A stretch of DNA of 16,854 nt. It comes from Planctomycetota bacterium (lineage in GTDB: Bacteria > Planctomycetota > Phycisphaerae > FEN-1346). A model generated the notes under the pieces. That model searched no databases. It had not been told where the DNA came from and saw only the letters and a list, made by a program, of their open reading frames with translations. The translations under genes and the position numbers were made by a program. The stretch is from NCBI GenBank assembly GCA_026386995.1, contig JAPLMO010000463.1:1-16854 (forward strand), read 5' to 3'. Every line of letters begins with the position of its first letter. Position 1 is the first letter of the stretch. This document shows positions 5,952 through 13,239 of the stretch, in pieces.

Positions 5952-8900
5952 TTATATCAGGGAGTCCGCGATAGTCTTAACGTCCTCGAGCGAGAGGCCG
6001 TAGAGAGCGTTGACGCGGTCGTTGAGTTCGGCGGTCAGGTCGCCGACCTGGCGATTCACGTCGGCGACGGCATTGATCTGGGCCGTCAGATATTCGTCCC
6101 ATCGGGCGCGGTCGGCGGGCTTGAACTTCCGCTTGGCGAACCTCTCCATTTCATCCATGAGTTGCCCAAGGGTGAGTTCGTCGAATGCCTGAAGTTTCCC
6201 CGGCAACTTGGCGGGAAGGGGCGACGTGGCCACAAGTTCCGCCGGGGCAAGGTCCACGGCCAGTCGCCTCTGCACGCCCCTCATTGCCGCAAGCCTCTGG
6301 CCGTGCAGGTCGGACAGTTGCCGCGCCAGGTCCGCCAGCGGTTTCTGGTCTTTGGCCTTCGGAATCGGCAACGGGGCGATGAACTGCTTGTTGGCCGACC
6401 GATACTCGCCGCGGAAGGGCTTGGATGTCAGTCGCCATGCGAAATCGCAGGCCGTGGAATTCAAGATGGCCGCGACATAGCCCAACTGCCACTTGCCTTT
6501 GACAAGAACGCCCCCGACATCCACGTTGTCCAGGAACATGGCACCCTGTTCGTCCATTGCCGCACGAAGGTGAAAGAGCAAACGGGGAACCATGATCTTG
6601 GCGCAGGCTTGCTTATTGAGATTTTTCGGATATACATACCCGTACCAGCCTGGATGGTCCATCTTGTCATCCTCGCGACCTCGCAGTCTTTCTTCGCACG
6701 CACTCAGGTAATCAAGCGTCCTGTGGAATTTCTTCCGGAGTAGCTTTGCGGACAGCAGAACCGGCGCAGGCCCGGAAACGTCATAGGGAAATAGCAGGTA
6801 TGTATCGTCAAGTTCCGCGGAGAGCGGCCTGATATTGCGCCCCGAGGCAAGGGGCTTCATAAGATCATCTTCGAGTTCGACTTCCTTGTTCAACGCCCAC
6901 GACCAATACCGCCCTGGCGCGATACGCGTAAGGTGATACACGTCATCGGCACTCGTTTGGATGCCGACAATAATCCCGGCGCAGGCGTCCGCCAGCCGTA
7001 CGCTGCGCTCGCGCATCTTGTCGATGATCTTCCGGGCCTTCGATTCCAGAAGCGACCAGGCGCCTTCGCCGAGGTCCTTGTAAGAGACGGGATAAAAGGT
7101 TATTTGCCCGAGGTCGCCCTTGCCGGCATCGGCCGCCTGGATGGCGGCGGCCGGCTGGGTCGAGAAGAATTGCAGGGCCGTGTACGTGGTGGCGTCCTCG
7201 AAGACCTGGTGGCTCTTGAAATCGACGAACTTTTCCAGGGCCTTTTTCTCGGCCACGAGTTGCCGCAGGCCCTCGCCGTACTCGTTTAAGAGCCACACGT
7301 TGGGGGCGATGAATCCCATGTGCCCGCCCGGGCGCAGCAGTTCCAGGCCGCGCTCGATGAACGGCAGATAGAGGTCGAAGTTGCCGGTTCGGGCGGCGCG
7401 ATACCGGCCGATTAGGAACTCGGCCACCTTCGGCTCGCGCTTGCGGAAGTTCTGGAGTTTGACGTACGGAGGATTGCTGACGATGCAGTCAAAGCCGCCC
7501 TCCGCGAACACCCTCGGAAATCGCCCGGCCCAGTCCAGGGCTAGCGGGTCGGCCTTCGGGTCGTCGACGATGCTGTTGCCGCACTGGATGTTCTCGGATA
7601 GGTCCGCGAGGGTCTTGCCGCGCTCGGCGGTGCGAATCCAGAGCGCCAGGCGGGTGATTTCCACGGCCTCCTGCGAGCGGTCGGCCCCGAAGAGGTTGTC
7701 GCGGAGAATCCACGCGCTGACCTTTTCGCGGAGTTCGGCGTCGTCCTTACCCTCGCGCAAGAACAGGGCCGTGAGGACCTCATCATAGACGCCTTCGAGG
7801 TAGTCGAAGGCCTGGATCAGAAAGGCGCCGCTGCCGCAGGCCATGTCGCAGACGCGGAATCGGCGCAGGTCGTCGAGGCGAGCCTTCTGGTAGTTGATCC
7901 AGTCGGCCAGGGTCTTTTCGCTCGGCACGGCCTGCGGGTCGATGTTGAACTTCCGGGCCAGCGCGGCAAAGCGCTCGGCCAGGCAAGGCCCCAGGGTACT
8001 CTCGACGATGTAGCGCGTGATGGGCGGCGGCGTGTAGTAGATGCCCTCTCGCTTGCGCTTGCCGGAGGCGTCCTCGGTGGGCGTCGTGTCCCAGGAGTCG
8101 GGCGAGGCTCGCAAGGTCTCAAGGTCGGTGATGGATTGCTCAAAGAGGTGTCCGAGGACGTCCAGGGTGACTTCGTCGCGGAAGTCGTAGCCTCCCACTT
8201 CCTTGAAGAACGTGGTCCACTTATCGCTGAGTTGCAGGTTATCGACTTCATCGTCCACGGCAAACAGGCCGCCGTTGAAGGGCGAGATGTAGAAGTCGGG
8301 GTTGCCCGTGTCAATGCTTCGAAAGAGGGCCAGAAAGTTCTGCCACCGCGGGTTCGTGACCTTGGTGAACGCTGGAATCTGCGTCCAGGCTTTTTCGATC
8401 GTGCCGTCGGGCAGAAGGTCGCGGTCTTCGCAGAACGCAACGAAGATGATCCGGTCCAGAATCTTCTGGGCGATGTGGATCGCCGTTTCGGTCGGCTTGT
8501 TGTGCGGCGCCTTGCGAAGGTGCTGGATGATGGCGACGCGATTGGCGTGGTAGTCGCGGTAGAGTTCGCGGCCGACCTCGCGCTGGCGGTGGCTCGTCTG
8601 GTCAAGGAGTTCATCGGCGCGGGCCTTCTGGCCCTTCAGCAGCGGCAACAGCCCCCCGGGACCGAAGAGAACGTAGAAGTCGCGGAACCGGTCGACGCTG
8701 CGCAGTTCCTGGAGGGTGAACCACTCCGAGTCGCGCGGCGTGTGGTTGCGGTGGTACAGGCGAAAACTGACGACATTCGACACGATGCCCCACGGGCATG
8801 CCGGCACGGCGTTCAGGTAGTCCCAGCACTGCTGGACCGGCGTTCGGCCCGCGGAGCGGTCGCGGTCGAGATTGACGAGTGGCCCCTTGATTTCCATCAG

Positions 8901-9275
8901 GGCGCGCGGCGGGTCGCTGCCCTCGGACGAAAAGAAGCCGATGGCGGCATCGGCCGTGCCCCCGTTGACCGCAAACTCCGGTTCCAGTTGCCATTGCCGG
9001 AGGTTCTCGGAAAAGAGGGTGTACCCGAGCGCATCGCCGAAAACCTCCGCCAGGAACTCCCCTCTCAGGGAGGTTTCCTTGCGGCGCTGCAAGCGCCCGC
9101 TTGTTTCCATGTCGGCCCACTTGATGAGGATGGCGTGGGCCCGGTCCTGTTCCGCGCGTTCAGGCAAATCGTTGGCCGCCCGGCGCAAGAACCTCGGCAG
9201 TATCAGACGGGGATTGTCCTTAACGTCACCGAGCGCGACGGTGTGAAGGTCCGGAATGAGGGGCGGCTGATTCAT
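5952..9275 (-). CDS. Type IIG-like restriction-modification enzyme (Eco57I family)
   Basis: This encodes a 1107-residue protein that combines a nuclease and an adenine-specific DNA methyltransferase. Near the N terminus a KETSLRGEFLAEVFGDALGY block leads into a PD-(D/E)xK core with Asp109 and Glu128-Ile-Lys130 (MEIKG). A helical linker spans about 210-400. The methyltransferase follows: motif X at YYTPPPITRYIVE (about 413-425), motif I at DMACGSGAF (477-485), a GADRSQEAVEITRLALW block near 530 and motif IV NPPY at 601-604, typical of N6-adenine enzymes. The last 350 residues should hold target recognition, including KWQLGYVAAILNST, and a coiled-coil tail. ATG at 9275 is chosen over TTG at 9278, with GAGGG five bases upstream. 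No separate specificity or nuclease gene is nearby, fitting a single-chain enzyme. Cutting activity and target site cannot be read from sequence. Confidence 0.88.
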   Translation of the reverse strand: MNQPPLIPDLHTVALGDVKDNPRLILPRFLRRAANDLPERAEQDRAHAILIKWADMETSGRLQRRKETSLRGEFLAEVFGDALGYTLFSENLRQWQLEPEFAVNGGTADAAIGFFSSEGSDPPRALMEIKGPLVNLDRDRSAGRTPVQQCWDYLNAVPACPWGIVSNVVSFRLYHRNHTPRDSEWFTLQELRSVDRFRDFYVLFGPGGLLPLLKGQKARADELLDQTSHRQREVGRELYRDYHANRVAIIQHLRKAPHNKPTETAIHIAQKILDRIIFVAFCEDRDLLPDGTIEKAWTQIPAFTKVTNPRWQNFLALFRSIDTGNPDFYISPFNGGLFAVDDEVDNLQLSDKWTTFFKEVGGYDFRDEVTLDVLGHLFEQSITDLETLRASPDSWDTTPTEDASGKRKREGIYYTPPPITRYIVESTLGPCLAERFAALARKFNIDPQAVPSEKTLADWINYQKARLDDLRRFRVCDMACGSGAFLIQAFDYLEGVYDEVLTALFLREGKDDAELREKVSAWILRDNLFGADRSQEAVEITRLALWIRTAERGKTLADLSENIQCGNSIVDDPKADPLALDWAGRFPRVFAEGGFDCIVSNPPYVKLQNFRKREPKVAEFLIGRYRAARTGNFDLYLPFIERGLELLRPGGHMGFIAPNVWLLNEYGEGLRQLVAEKKALEKFVDFKSHQVFEDATTYTALQFFSTQPAAAIQAADAGKGDLGQITFYPVSYKDLGEGAWSLLESKARKIIDKMRERSVRLADACAGIIVGIQTSADDVYHLTRIAPGRYWSWALNKEVELEDDLMKPLASGRNIRPLSAELDDTYLLFPYDVSGPAPVLLSAKLLRKKFHRTLDYLSACEERLRGREDDKMDHPGWYGYVYPKNLNKQACAKIMVPRLLFHLRAAMDEQGAMFLDNVDVGGVLVKGKWQLGYVAAILNSTACDFAWRLTSKPFRGEYRSANKQFIAPLPIPKAKDQKPLADLARQLSDLHGQRLAAMRGVQRRLAVDLAPAELVATSPLPAKLPGKLQAFDELTLGQLMDEMERFAKRKFKPADRARWDEYLTAQINAVADVNRQVGDLTAELNDRVNALYGLSLEDVKTIADSLI

Positions 9276-9311
9276 CAATACCCTCGCGGCAGCAGAAACC
9301 TGGTTGCGAGT

Positions 9312-9339
9312 ATCTTACGCGAACGCGGGACGCAAACAA
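9312..9339 (-). promoter_or_regulatory. Possible promoter of the restriction-modification gene
   Basis: On the minus strand TTGTTT (complement of 9334-9339) and TAAGAT (complement of 9312-9317) are 16 bases apart. Transcription would begin about 30 bases before the ATG at 9275. The 236-base region also separates this gene from the divergent synthase remnant at 9512. No control-protein box was recognised. Confidence 0.35.
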
Positions 9340-9511
9340 GACCATTTCACTAAGCCGTGGGGAAAGGGCATTCTGTTCTCCAGCCGCTGATTCGCCGCGC
9401 CGGTATTGTCGCCGTCGGCGTATCGGTGGGAGGGCCCCAGGGCTAGACGCAACCCGTTGGATGCGCCGCTCGGGGCGAACGGCCTCGGGTTTTTTTATTG
9501 GAACAGCCGCC

Positions 9512-9829
9512 ATGAAAAAGATCACCGTTTACGATACCACGCTATGTGACGGCATGCAGGGCGAGGGCGTCAACTTCAGCCTCCAGGACAAACTTGACAT
9601 CGCCCGGCGCCTGGACGGCCTCGGCGTCGATTTCCTCGAAGCCGGCTACCCCGTCTCCAACCCCAAGGACGAGCAGGTCTTCCAGGAACTGAAGCGTTAT
9701 CCCCTGAAGCATGCCGCGGCCCCCCGCCACGCGGCCCGGCCCCCTCAGCCGGCCTCCGGTCGCCCCTTGCATCAGTTATCATGGTGTGGTGCAATTGGCG
9801 GGCCGAACAGGATTGATTTTGGACCCTAA
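9512..9829 (+). pseudogene. cimA: Decayed 5' fragment of a citramalate/isopropylmalate synthase gene
   Basis: This is the only plus-strand gene trace in the window. The first 69 or so codons encode the start of an alpha-isopropylmalate/citramalate synthase (DRE-TIM family): MKKITVYDTTL, then DGMQGEGVNFSL, DKLDIARRL, FLEAGYP and SNPKDE. A whole enzyme would be about 500 residues. The resemblance stops near 9715 and the frame runs on through proline/arginine-rich sequence to TAA at 9827. The family's near-invariant Arg in LRDGxQ is Cys here (TLCDGMQ), which should abolish activity. Both points say non-functional. CimA is a better guess than LeuA because of GEGVNFS and SNPKD, but this is not certain. 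A T7 run lies just upstream at 9490-9496. It may be a leftover of recombination rather than of local decay. Confidence 0.75.
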
Positions 9830-9830
9830 T
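9781..9830 (+). other. Degenerate tRNA-Gln-like 5' half
   Basis: GGTGTGGTGCAATTGGC (9783-9799) looks like the acceptor end and D arm of a bacterial tRNA-Gln. GATTTTGGACC (9814-9824) looks like its anticodon region with TTG. The spacing is about six bases too long, the D stem does not close and no T arm follows, so it cannot be a working tRNA. It could be a pseudo-tRNA at a recombination point or a chance match. Confidence 0.25.
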
Positions 9831-9959
9831 TTCGGACCCGCCGTATCCACTATCCCCTCGGTTACGGCGGGCGGCTGCTCGCTTGGCGCGTCGAGCCCGC
9901 GGCGCCGCCCTGCGCCACGGTAACCGGCCGATTACGGGCCAAGTGTCGGCATTACCCGG

Positions 9960-11096
9960 TCACCCGCGGACCGACGACCCCGGTCGCCGCTCGGCGATCA
10001 GTTGCCGCGGAACGCCCGGCAGCACCAGGTGCCACTCCAGTTCCTCCAACTGCGTCAGCAGCACCGTGCATTCTTTCTCGCGTTCGGCGTAGAGTTCGGG
10101 AACCTGGACCCCGGCGGCAAAGCCCTTGAGGTTCTTCAGCCCCTCGGCGGCAGCCTTGCGGATCGCGTGATACCGATTCACCTGGGTGTTGTAGTTGGCG
10201 GCCCAGTGGACGTTCAGCGCGCTGGTGCGCCACATGCGGCTGAGGTCCTTGCGGTCGGTTGTGCACTTGTCAACGGCGCGTTGCGCGACCTGGAGAATGT
10301 TCTCGACCAGGGCCGTCATAACCTCCCTACGCTTCAGGACGCTGACGCCGGGCGTATACAAGTCGGCTTCGTTAAGCCGGTCCTGGGCACGTTTGCCGGC
10401 CGCTTCCAGTTTGTCGGGGTCATTCAGGCCGCCGGCCTTGGCACAGCCTTTCTTGACGTCGGCCACCAGTTGAGCGGATTTCCACTCCATGGCGGCGGCC
10501 ATCGCCTCTTCGTAGGACATGACAGACTTGTTATCGATCACCGTGCCGCGACACTGGTCAAACGCCTCGACGGCCGCGCGAAGGCGCCGCTTGTCGGCGT
10601 CGTCCGCCACCAGGTCTGCCCTGCGGCTGAATGCGCGGGCCGCATTGGCGGCATCCTTGACCTGAAGATAACAGGTGACCAGGGCCGCCGTGGCCGCCAT
10701 GCGGTTTTCGTGCGGGAAAGCCGCGGGCGTCAATTCCATCAGCCCCTCGAGCCGGGCCGCCGCCTGCGTCCAACTGCCCTTGGCGATGGCGGCCTTGGCC
10801 TCCTCGAAGACCTTGGGGGCATCGGCCGGAGCGATCTTGGTCGGGACGACGACCCCGCCCGTCGCATCCCCTTTTTCGATCGAACCGATCGCGGCACGCG
10901 GGATCGTCACGTTGCCGCTGTCGGTCGAGATCACAACTTTATCGGCGGCCTCGCTGGCGATCTTGCCCGTGAAAGTCTGCTGCGAGGTCGTGGTGATGGT
11001 GTCGGCCCGAACCACGGGGGCCAGGGCCGACAGGCCGAGCACGAGTCCGGCAGCCACGGCGGCGACGATACGAGCGATGTCAACAGTGGTTCTCAT
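9960..11096 (-). CDS. Secreted protein of unknown function with N-terminal beta domain
   Basis: This encodes a 378-residue exported protein. Residues 1-31 form a signal peptide with cleavage expected after VRA (31/32). Residues about 32-80 carry a small beta-rich segment (TFTGKIASEAADKVVISTDSGNVTIPRAAIGSIEKG). That pattern recurs at the N terminus of many secreted planctomycete proteins and looks like an SH3- or Sm-type barrel, but I cannot name it firmly. The remainder is mostly helical and TPR-like: EEAKAAIAKGSWTQAAARLEGLMEL followed by NAARAFSRRADLV. The ATG at 11096 follows AGGAGG at seven bases; an earlier ATG at 11129 would disrupt the signal. No catalytic motif was seen. It is a lone gene with long flanking gaps. 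Confidence 0.72.
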   Translation of the reverse strand: MRTTVDIARIVAAVAAGLVLGLSALAPVVRADTITTTSQQTFTGKIASEAADKVVISTDSGNVTIPRAAIGSIEKGDATGGVVVPTKIAPADAPKVFEEAKAAIAKGSWTQAAARLEGLMELTPAAFPHENRMAATAALVTCYLQVKDAANAARAFSRRADLVADDADKRRLRAAVEAFDQCRGTVIDNKSVMSYEEAMAAAMEWKSAQLVADVKKGCAKAGGLNDPDKLEAAGKRAQDRLNEADLYTPGVSVLKRREVMTALVENILQVAQRAVDKCTTDRKDLSRMWRTSALNVHWAANYNTQVNRYHAIRKAAAEGLKNLKGFAAGVQVPELYAEREKECTVLLTQLEELEWHLVLPGVPRQLIAERRPGSSVRG

Positions 11097-11189
11097 GATA
11101 CTTCCTCCTAACAAAATGGACGCATGCAAATCGGATTGGGCTGTCGTCTTCCCCGCCGGTTCGGCGGTCGACGGGGTTAGGATGTCGGC

Positions 11190-11265
11190 GATCGGGGTGG
11201 CCCATGCGGGCCTGGGGCGCTGTTGCAGGTCGCGCCCCCTATGGGTTCAAATCCGTCCCGCGGGC
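11190..11265 (+). other. tRNA-like scrap
   Basis: GGGTTCAAATCC at 11243-11254 matches a T loop, and the sequence before it contains a GGGGTGGCCC D-arm-like run and a loop TTGCAGG that would read GCA (Cys) if it were an anticodon loop. The T stem pairs at only two of five positions and no matching acceptor stem exists, so it is not a tRNA as it stands. It may be a relic or chance. Confidence 0.25.
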
Positions 11266-11414
11266 AAGGGTTACGCGAAAATTTCGTGAAATGATACGCG
11301 ACGAACCGCTGTTGCTACAACTTGCCCGGCGGCCCTCTATGCACCGCAGGAGCCTCCCTTGCAATCGGAGGCCCGGCAACCTCGTTCAGCACTGAGGGAG
11401 TTCTGGGAACAATA

Positions 11415-11630
11415 CAATGGCGGTGAAATAAGCAAAAAGAGGCCTCTTTTCAGGGGTTTCTATGCGGTTGCCAATAAATCACCCCACAGTTCCGACGCGA
11501 CGCGGCTGGCCCTCACGCGAATTCCCCAGGAAAACTGATCTATGGGCATCATGCAGGTCCGGAGTTGACGTTGCCGCTTTATGCGTAAAACATTTGCTGT
11601 CAAGGACTTACGCCTTATTTCACCGCCATT
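11415..11630. repeat. 216-bp element with perfect 18-bp terminal inverted repeats
   Basis: CAATGGCGGTGAAATAAG at 11415-11432 recurs as its exact complement at 11613-11630. The interior is non-coding and holds a perfect 16-base palindrome (AAAAGAGGCCTCTTTT, 11435-11450) next to the left end. No target-site duplication is obvious. The size and ends fit a MITE-like non-autonomous element or the outer stem of a structured RNA. Confidence 0.72.
11435..11450. terminator. Palindrome with A and T flanks, possible bidirectional terminator
   Basis: AAAAGAGGCCTCTTTT is self-complementary and is followed by T or A runs on both strands, but the stem has no room for a loop and only four G-C pairs, so termination is uncertain. 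It would be positioned to stop transcription leaving the ribosomal operon. Confidence 0.3.
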
Positions 11631-11882
11631 GGGGACACAAGGGGAGTTCCGGGGAGTTTACCCGCCTGGGCGGGCGTTCGCAGCGGTCAAAGCCGTTGCC
11701 GTTCTTCCATCTGCCAAATTGGCAGGTTGCGTCCCTCCGTCCCTCTCCTTCCATAGGTGTCCCCCTATTATTTCAGGCGCCAAACCGGCCCGGCGGCAGC
11801 CCGACTGGGGGACTCGACATTTACTATAAGTGAACGCGATATCTTTCGCTACTAAAGGCGATAAGCCCACGCGGCACACTTA

Positions 11883-11903
11883 GCCGGCGACCGCGGTCGC
11901 CGC
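11883..11903 (-). terminator. GC palindrome downstream of rplI, weak terminator candidate
   Basis: GGCGACCGCGGTCGCC is a perfect 16-base palindrome about 60 bases after the rplI stop codon. No T run follows on the minus strand, so it may be an mRNA 3' stem rather than an intrinsic terminator. Confidence 0.3.
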
Positions 11904-11958
11904 GAGCCGTCTGGACTTGGCCGCCGCGCGGTGGGCCAACTGGGACGAGAAACGGCGA

Positions 11959-12402
11959 TTACGCCGGGACGATCCAGACGTCGATTTCGGCCTCGATGCC
12001 CTCGGCCAGGTGGATCGGGACGCGGAACTTGTCGAGCGTCCGGATGGGCGCGGCAAGTGCGACCTGCTCGGGGGTGACCTTGTAGCCTTCGGCGGCCAGG
12101 GCCTCGACGATGTGCTCGACGTTGACCGAGCCGAAGAGGTGTCCGAGTTCGTTGGCCTTGGCCTTGATCGTGACGGAGGTGCCGGCGATCTTGGCGGCGA
12201 AGGCCTTGAGGGTCTCGATCCGCTGCTTGGCCGCCACTTCGCGCTGGACCTTCTCATCCTCGACGCGCTTCAGGTTGGCGGGCGTCGGGGTGATGGCCAC
12301 GTGCTGGGGCAGCAGATAGTTGCGGGCGTATCCTTCGCTGACCTCGACGACGTCGCCGATGACGCCCAGGTTGGGCACTTCCTGTCGCAGTAAGACCTTC
12401 AT
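11959..12402 (-). CDS. rplI: 50S ribosomal protein L9
   Basis: This encodes 147 residues, the usual length of bacterial L9, which binds 23S rRNA and helps hold reading frame. The N-terminal domain has the signature GVIGDVVEVSEGYARNYLLP (residues about 13-32), a charged connecting helix follows at about 41-75, and a C-terminal RNA-binding domain ends in EIDVWIVPA. The normally conserved glycine after the signature (usually KGLA) is histidine in QHVA, a small oddity. The ATG at 12402 is chosen because GGAG lies about nine bases before it; the longer frame to 12426 has no such site. It is the last gene of the rpsF-ssb-rpsR-rplI run. Confidence 0.95.
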   Translation of the reverse strand: MKVLLRQEVPNLGVIGDVVEVSEGYARNYLLPQHVAITPTPANLKRVEDEKVQREVAAKQRIETLKAFAAKIAGTSVTIKAKANELGHLFGSVNVEHIVEALAAEGYKVTPEQVALAAPIRTLDKFRVPIHLAEGIEAEIDVWIVPA

Positions 12403-12454
12403 CACAGAATCTCCAACTAGGCGCAACCGTGGCGGCCGCGCTCGGGGTCCCTGG

Positions 12455-12718
12455 TTAACTGACGTAGGGCATGAGGCTGAGGAATCGTGCGCGCTTCAGG
12501 GCCTTGGCGGCGTCGCGCTGGTGTCCGGCGCAGTTGCCGGAGCGTTTGCGGCTGAGGATCTTGCTGCGGGTCGTCACCAGTTTCAGGAGCGTCTGGGTGT
12601 CTTTGTAGTCGATGTGGGTGACGTTCTCCCGGCAGAAGCGGCACTTGGCTCGCTCGCGGAAGCGGACCGTCTTGCGTTTCGGCTTCGGTTTGCCTTTGAA
12701 TTTGCTGGGCTTCGGCAC
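12455..12718 (-). CDS. rpsR: 30S ribosomal protein S18 (zinc-binding form)
   Basis: This encodes 87 residues. S18 binds S6 and 16S rRNA on the platform of the small subunit. It keeps the C+ zinc form, with CRFC at 26-29 and CAGH at 63-66 as probable ligands. The hallmark YKDTQTLLKLVTTRSKILSRK block and the AKALKRARFLSLMPYV ending are present. Translation starts with GTG at 12718 after a strong AAGGAGGT five bases away. It lies 18 bases after ssb and 52 bases before rplI. Confidence 0.96.
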   Translation of the reverse strand: MPKPSKFKGKPKPKRKTVRFRERAKCRFCRENVTHIDYKDTQTLLKLVTTRSKILSRKRSGNCAGHQRDAAKALKRARFLSLMPYVS

Positions 12719-12736
12719 AGTAACCTCCTTGGGTTC

Positions 12737-13219
12737 CTAGAAAGGAATGGTATTGTCCTCGACGTCCTGCGTGAAATCGTAATCCGAGCCTGCGGGCGGA
12801 GTCTGATCCTGGGCTCCGCTGGTTTCCTGGCGCTGGGTGTCCTGCGACGGCTGCGGCGCGGGTCGCGGGCCGCCTTGTCCGCCGCCGCCCTTGCTGCCGA
12901 TGAACTGAAACTGGTCGACGACGACGTCCAGTTTGCTGCGTTTCTTGCCGTCGGGACCGTCCCAGGTGCGATAGCTCAGGCGTCCCTCGACGAAAATCGG
13001 CTGGCCCTTGGTGAGGTACTTGGCGATGACTTCGCCCCGCCCGGCCCACGCCGAGCAGTCGACGAAGCAGACCTCTTCGTGCATCTGGCCATCGGCGCCC
13101 TTCCACTTGCGGTTGATGGCCAGGCCGAAGTCGCAGACGGCCTGTTTGTTGGGCGTGTAGCGCAGTTGGGGATCGCGCGTGAGGTTGCCCATGAGCATGA
13201 CTTTATTGTAGTTGGCCAT
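12737..13219 (-). CDS. ssb: Single-stranded DNA-binding protein
   Basis: This encodes 160 residues. SSB coats single-stranded DNA during replication, repair and recombination. The OB fold occupies about 1-107 (YNKVMLMGNLTRDPQLRYT, FVDCSAWAGRGEVIAKYLTKGQPIFVEGRL). A glycine/proline/glutamine-rich linker follows and the protein ends in DNTIPF, matching the acidic tip that recruits partner proteins. GGAG lies seven bases before the ATG. Its place between rpsF and rpsR is the standard bacterial arrangement. Confidence 0.97.
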   Translation of the reverse strand: MANYNKVMLMGNLTRDPQLRYTPNKQAVCDFGLAINRKWKGADGQMHEEVCFVDCSAWAGRGEVIAKYLTKGQPIFVEGRLSYRTWDGPDGKKRSKLDVVVDQFQFIGSKGGGGQGGPRPAPQPSQDTQRQETSGAQDQTPPAGSDYDFTQDVEDNTIPF

Positions 13220-13239
13220 GATTGGCTCCGTGCGCTGGG

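Larger units (their letters stand above)
11097..11958. other. Gene-poor 862-bp gap between the secreted-protein gene and rplI
   Basis: No convincing coding frame was found. Open stretches such as 11462-11833 on the plus strand lack family resemblance and run through repeats. The gap contains a tRNA-like scrap (about 11190-11265), a 216-bp inverted-repeat element (11415-11630) and palindromes near 11435, 11662 and 11883. Confidence 0.6.

Noticed and set aside
5952..9275. BREX PglX or a type I HsdM subunit
   Set aside because: The N-terminal PD-(D/E)xK core and the absence of partner genes favour a single-chain type IIG enzyme.
8136..9353. 405-codon plus-strand open frame opposite the restriction-modification gene
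   Set aside because: The minus-strand gene has clear methyltransferase motifs in this interval; the plus-strand frame is a composition artefact.
9462..9500. Intrinsic terminator at the T7 run
   Set aside because: No stable stem directly precedes the T run, and no plus-strand gene lies upstream to terminate.
10002..11111. 369-codon plus-strand open frame
   Set aside because: It overlaps the minus-strand secreted protein, which has a signal peptide and a good ribosome binding site. The plus-strand product shows no recognisable features.
11190..11265. Intact tRNA
   Set aside because: The T stem pairs at two of five positions and no acceptor stem exists, so it is listed only as a scrap.
11462..11833. 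123-codon plus-strand open frame in the gap before rplI
   Set aside because: It runs across one end of the 18-bp inverted-repeat element, and its product resembles nothing known.
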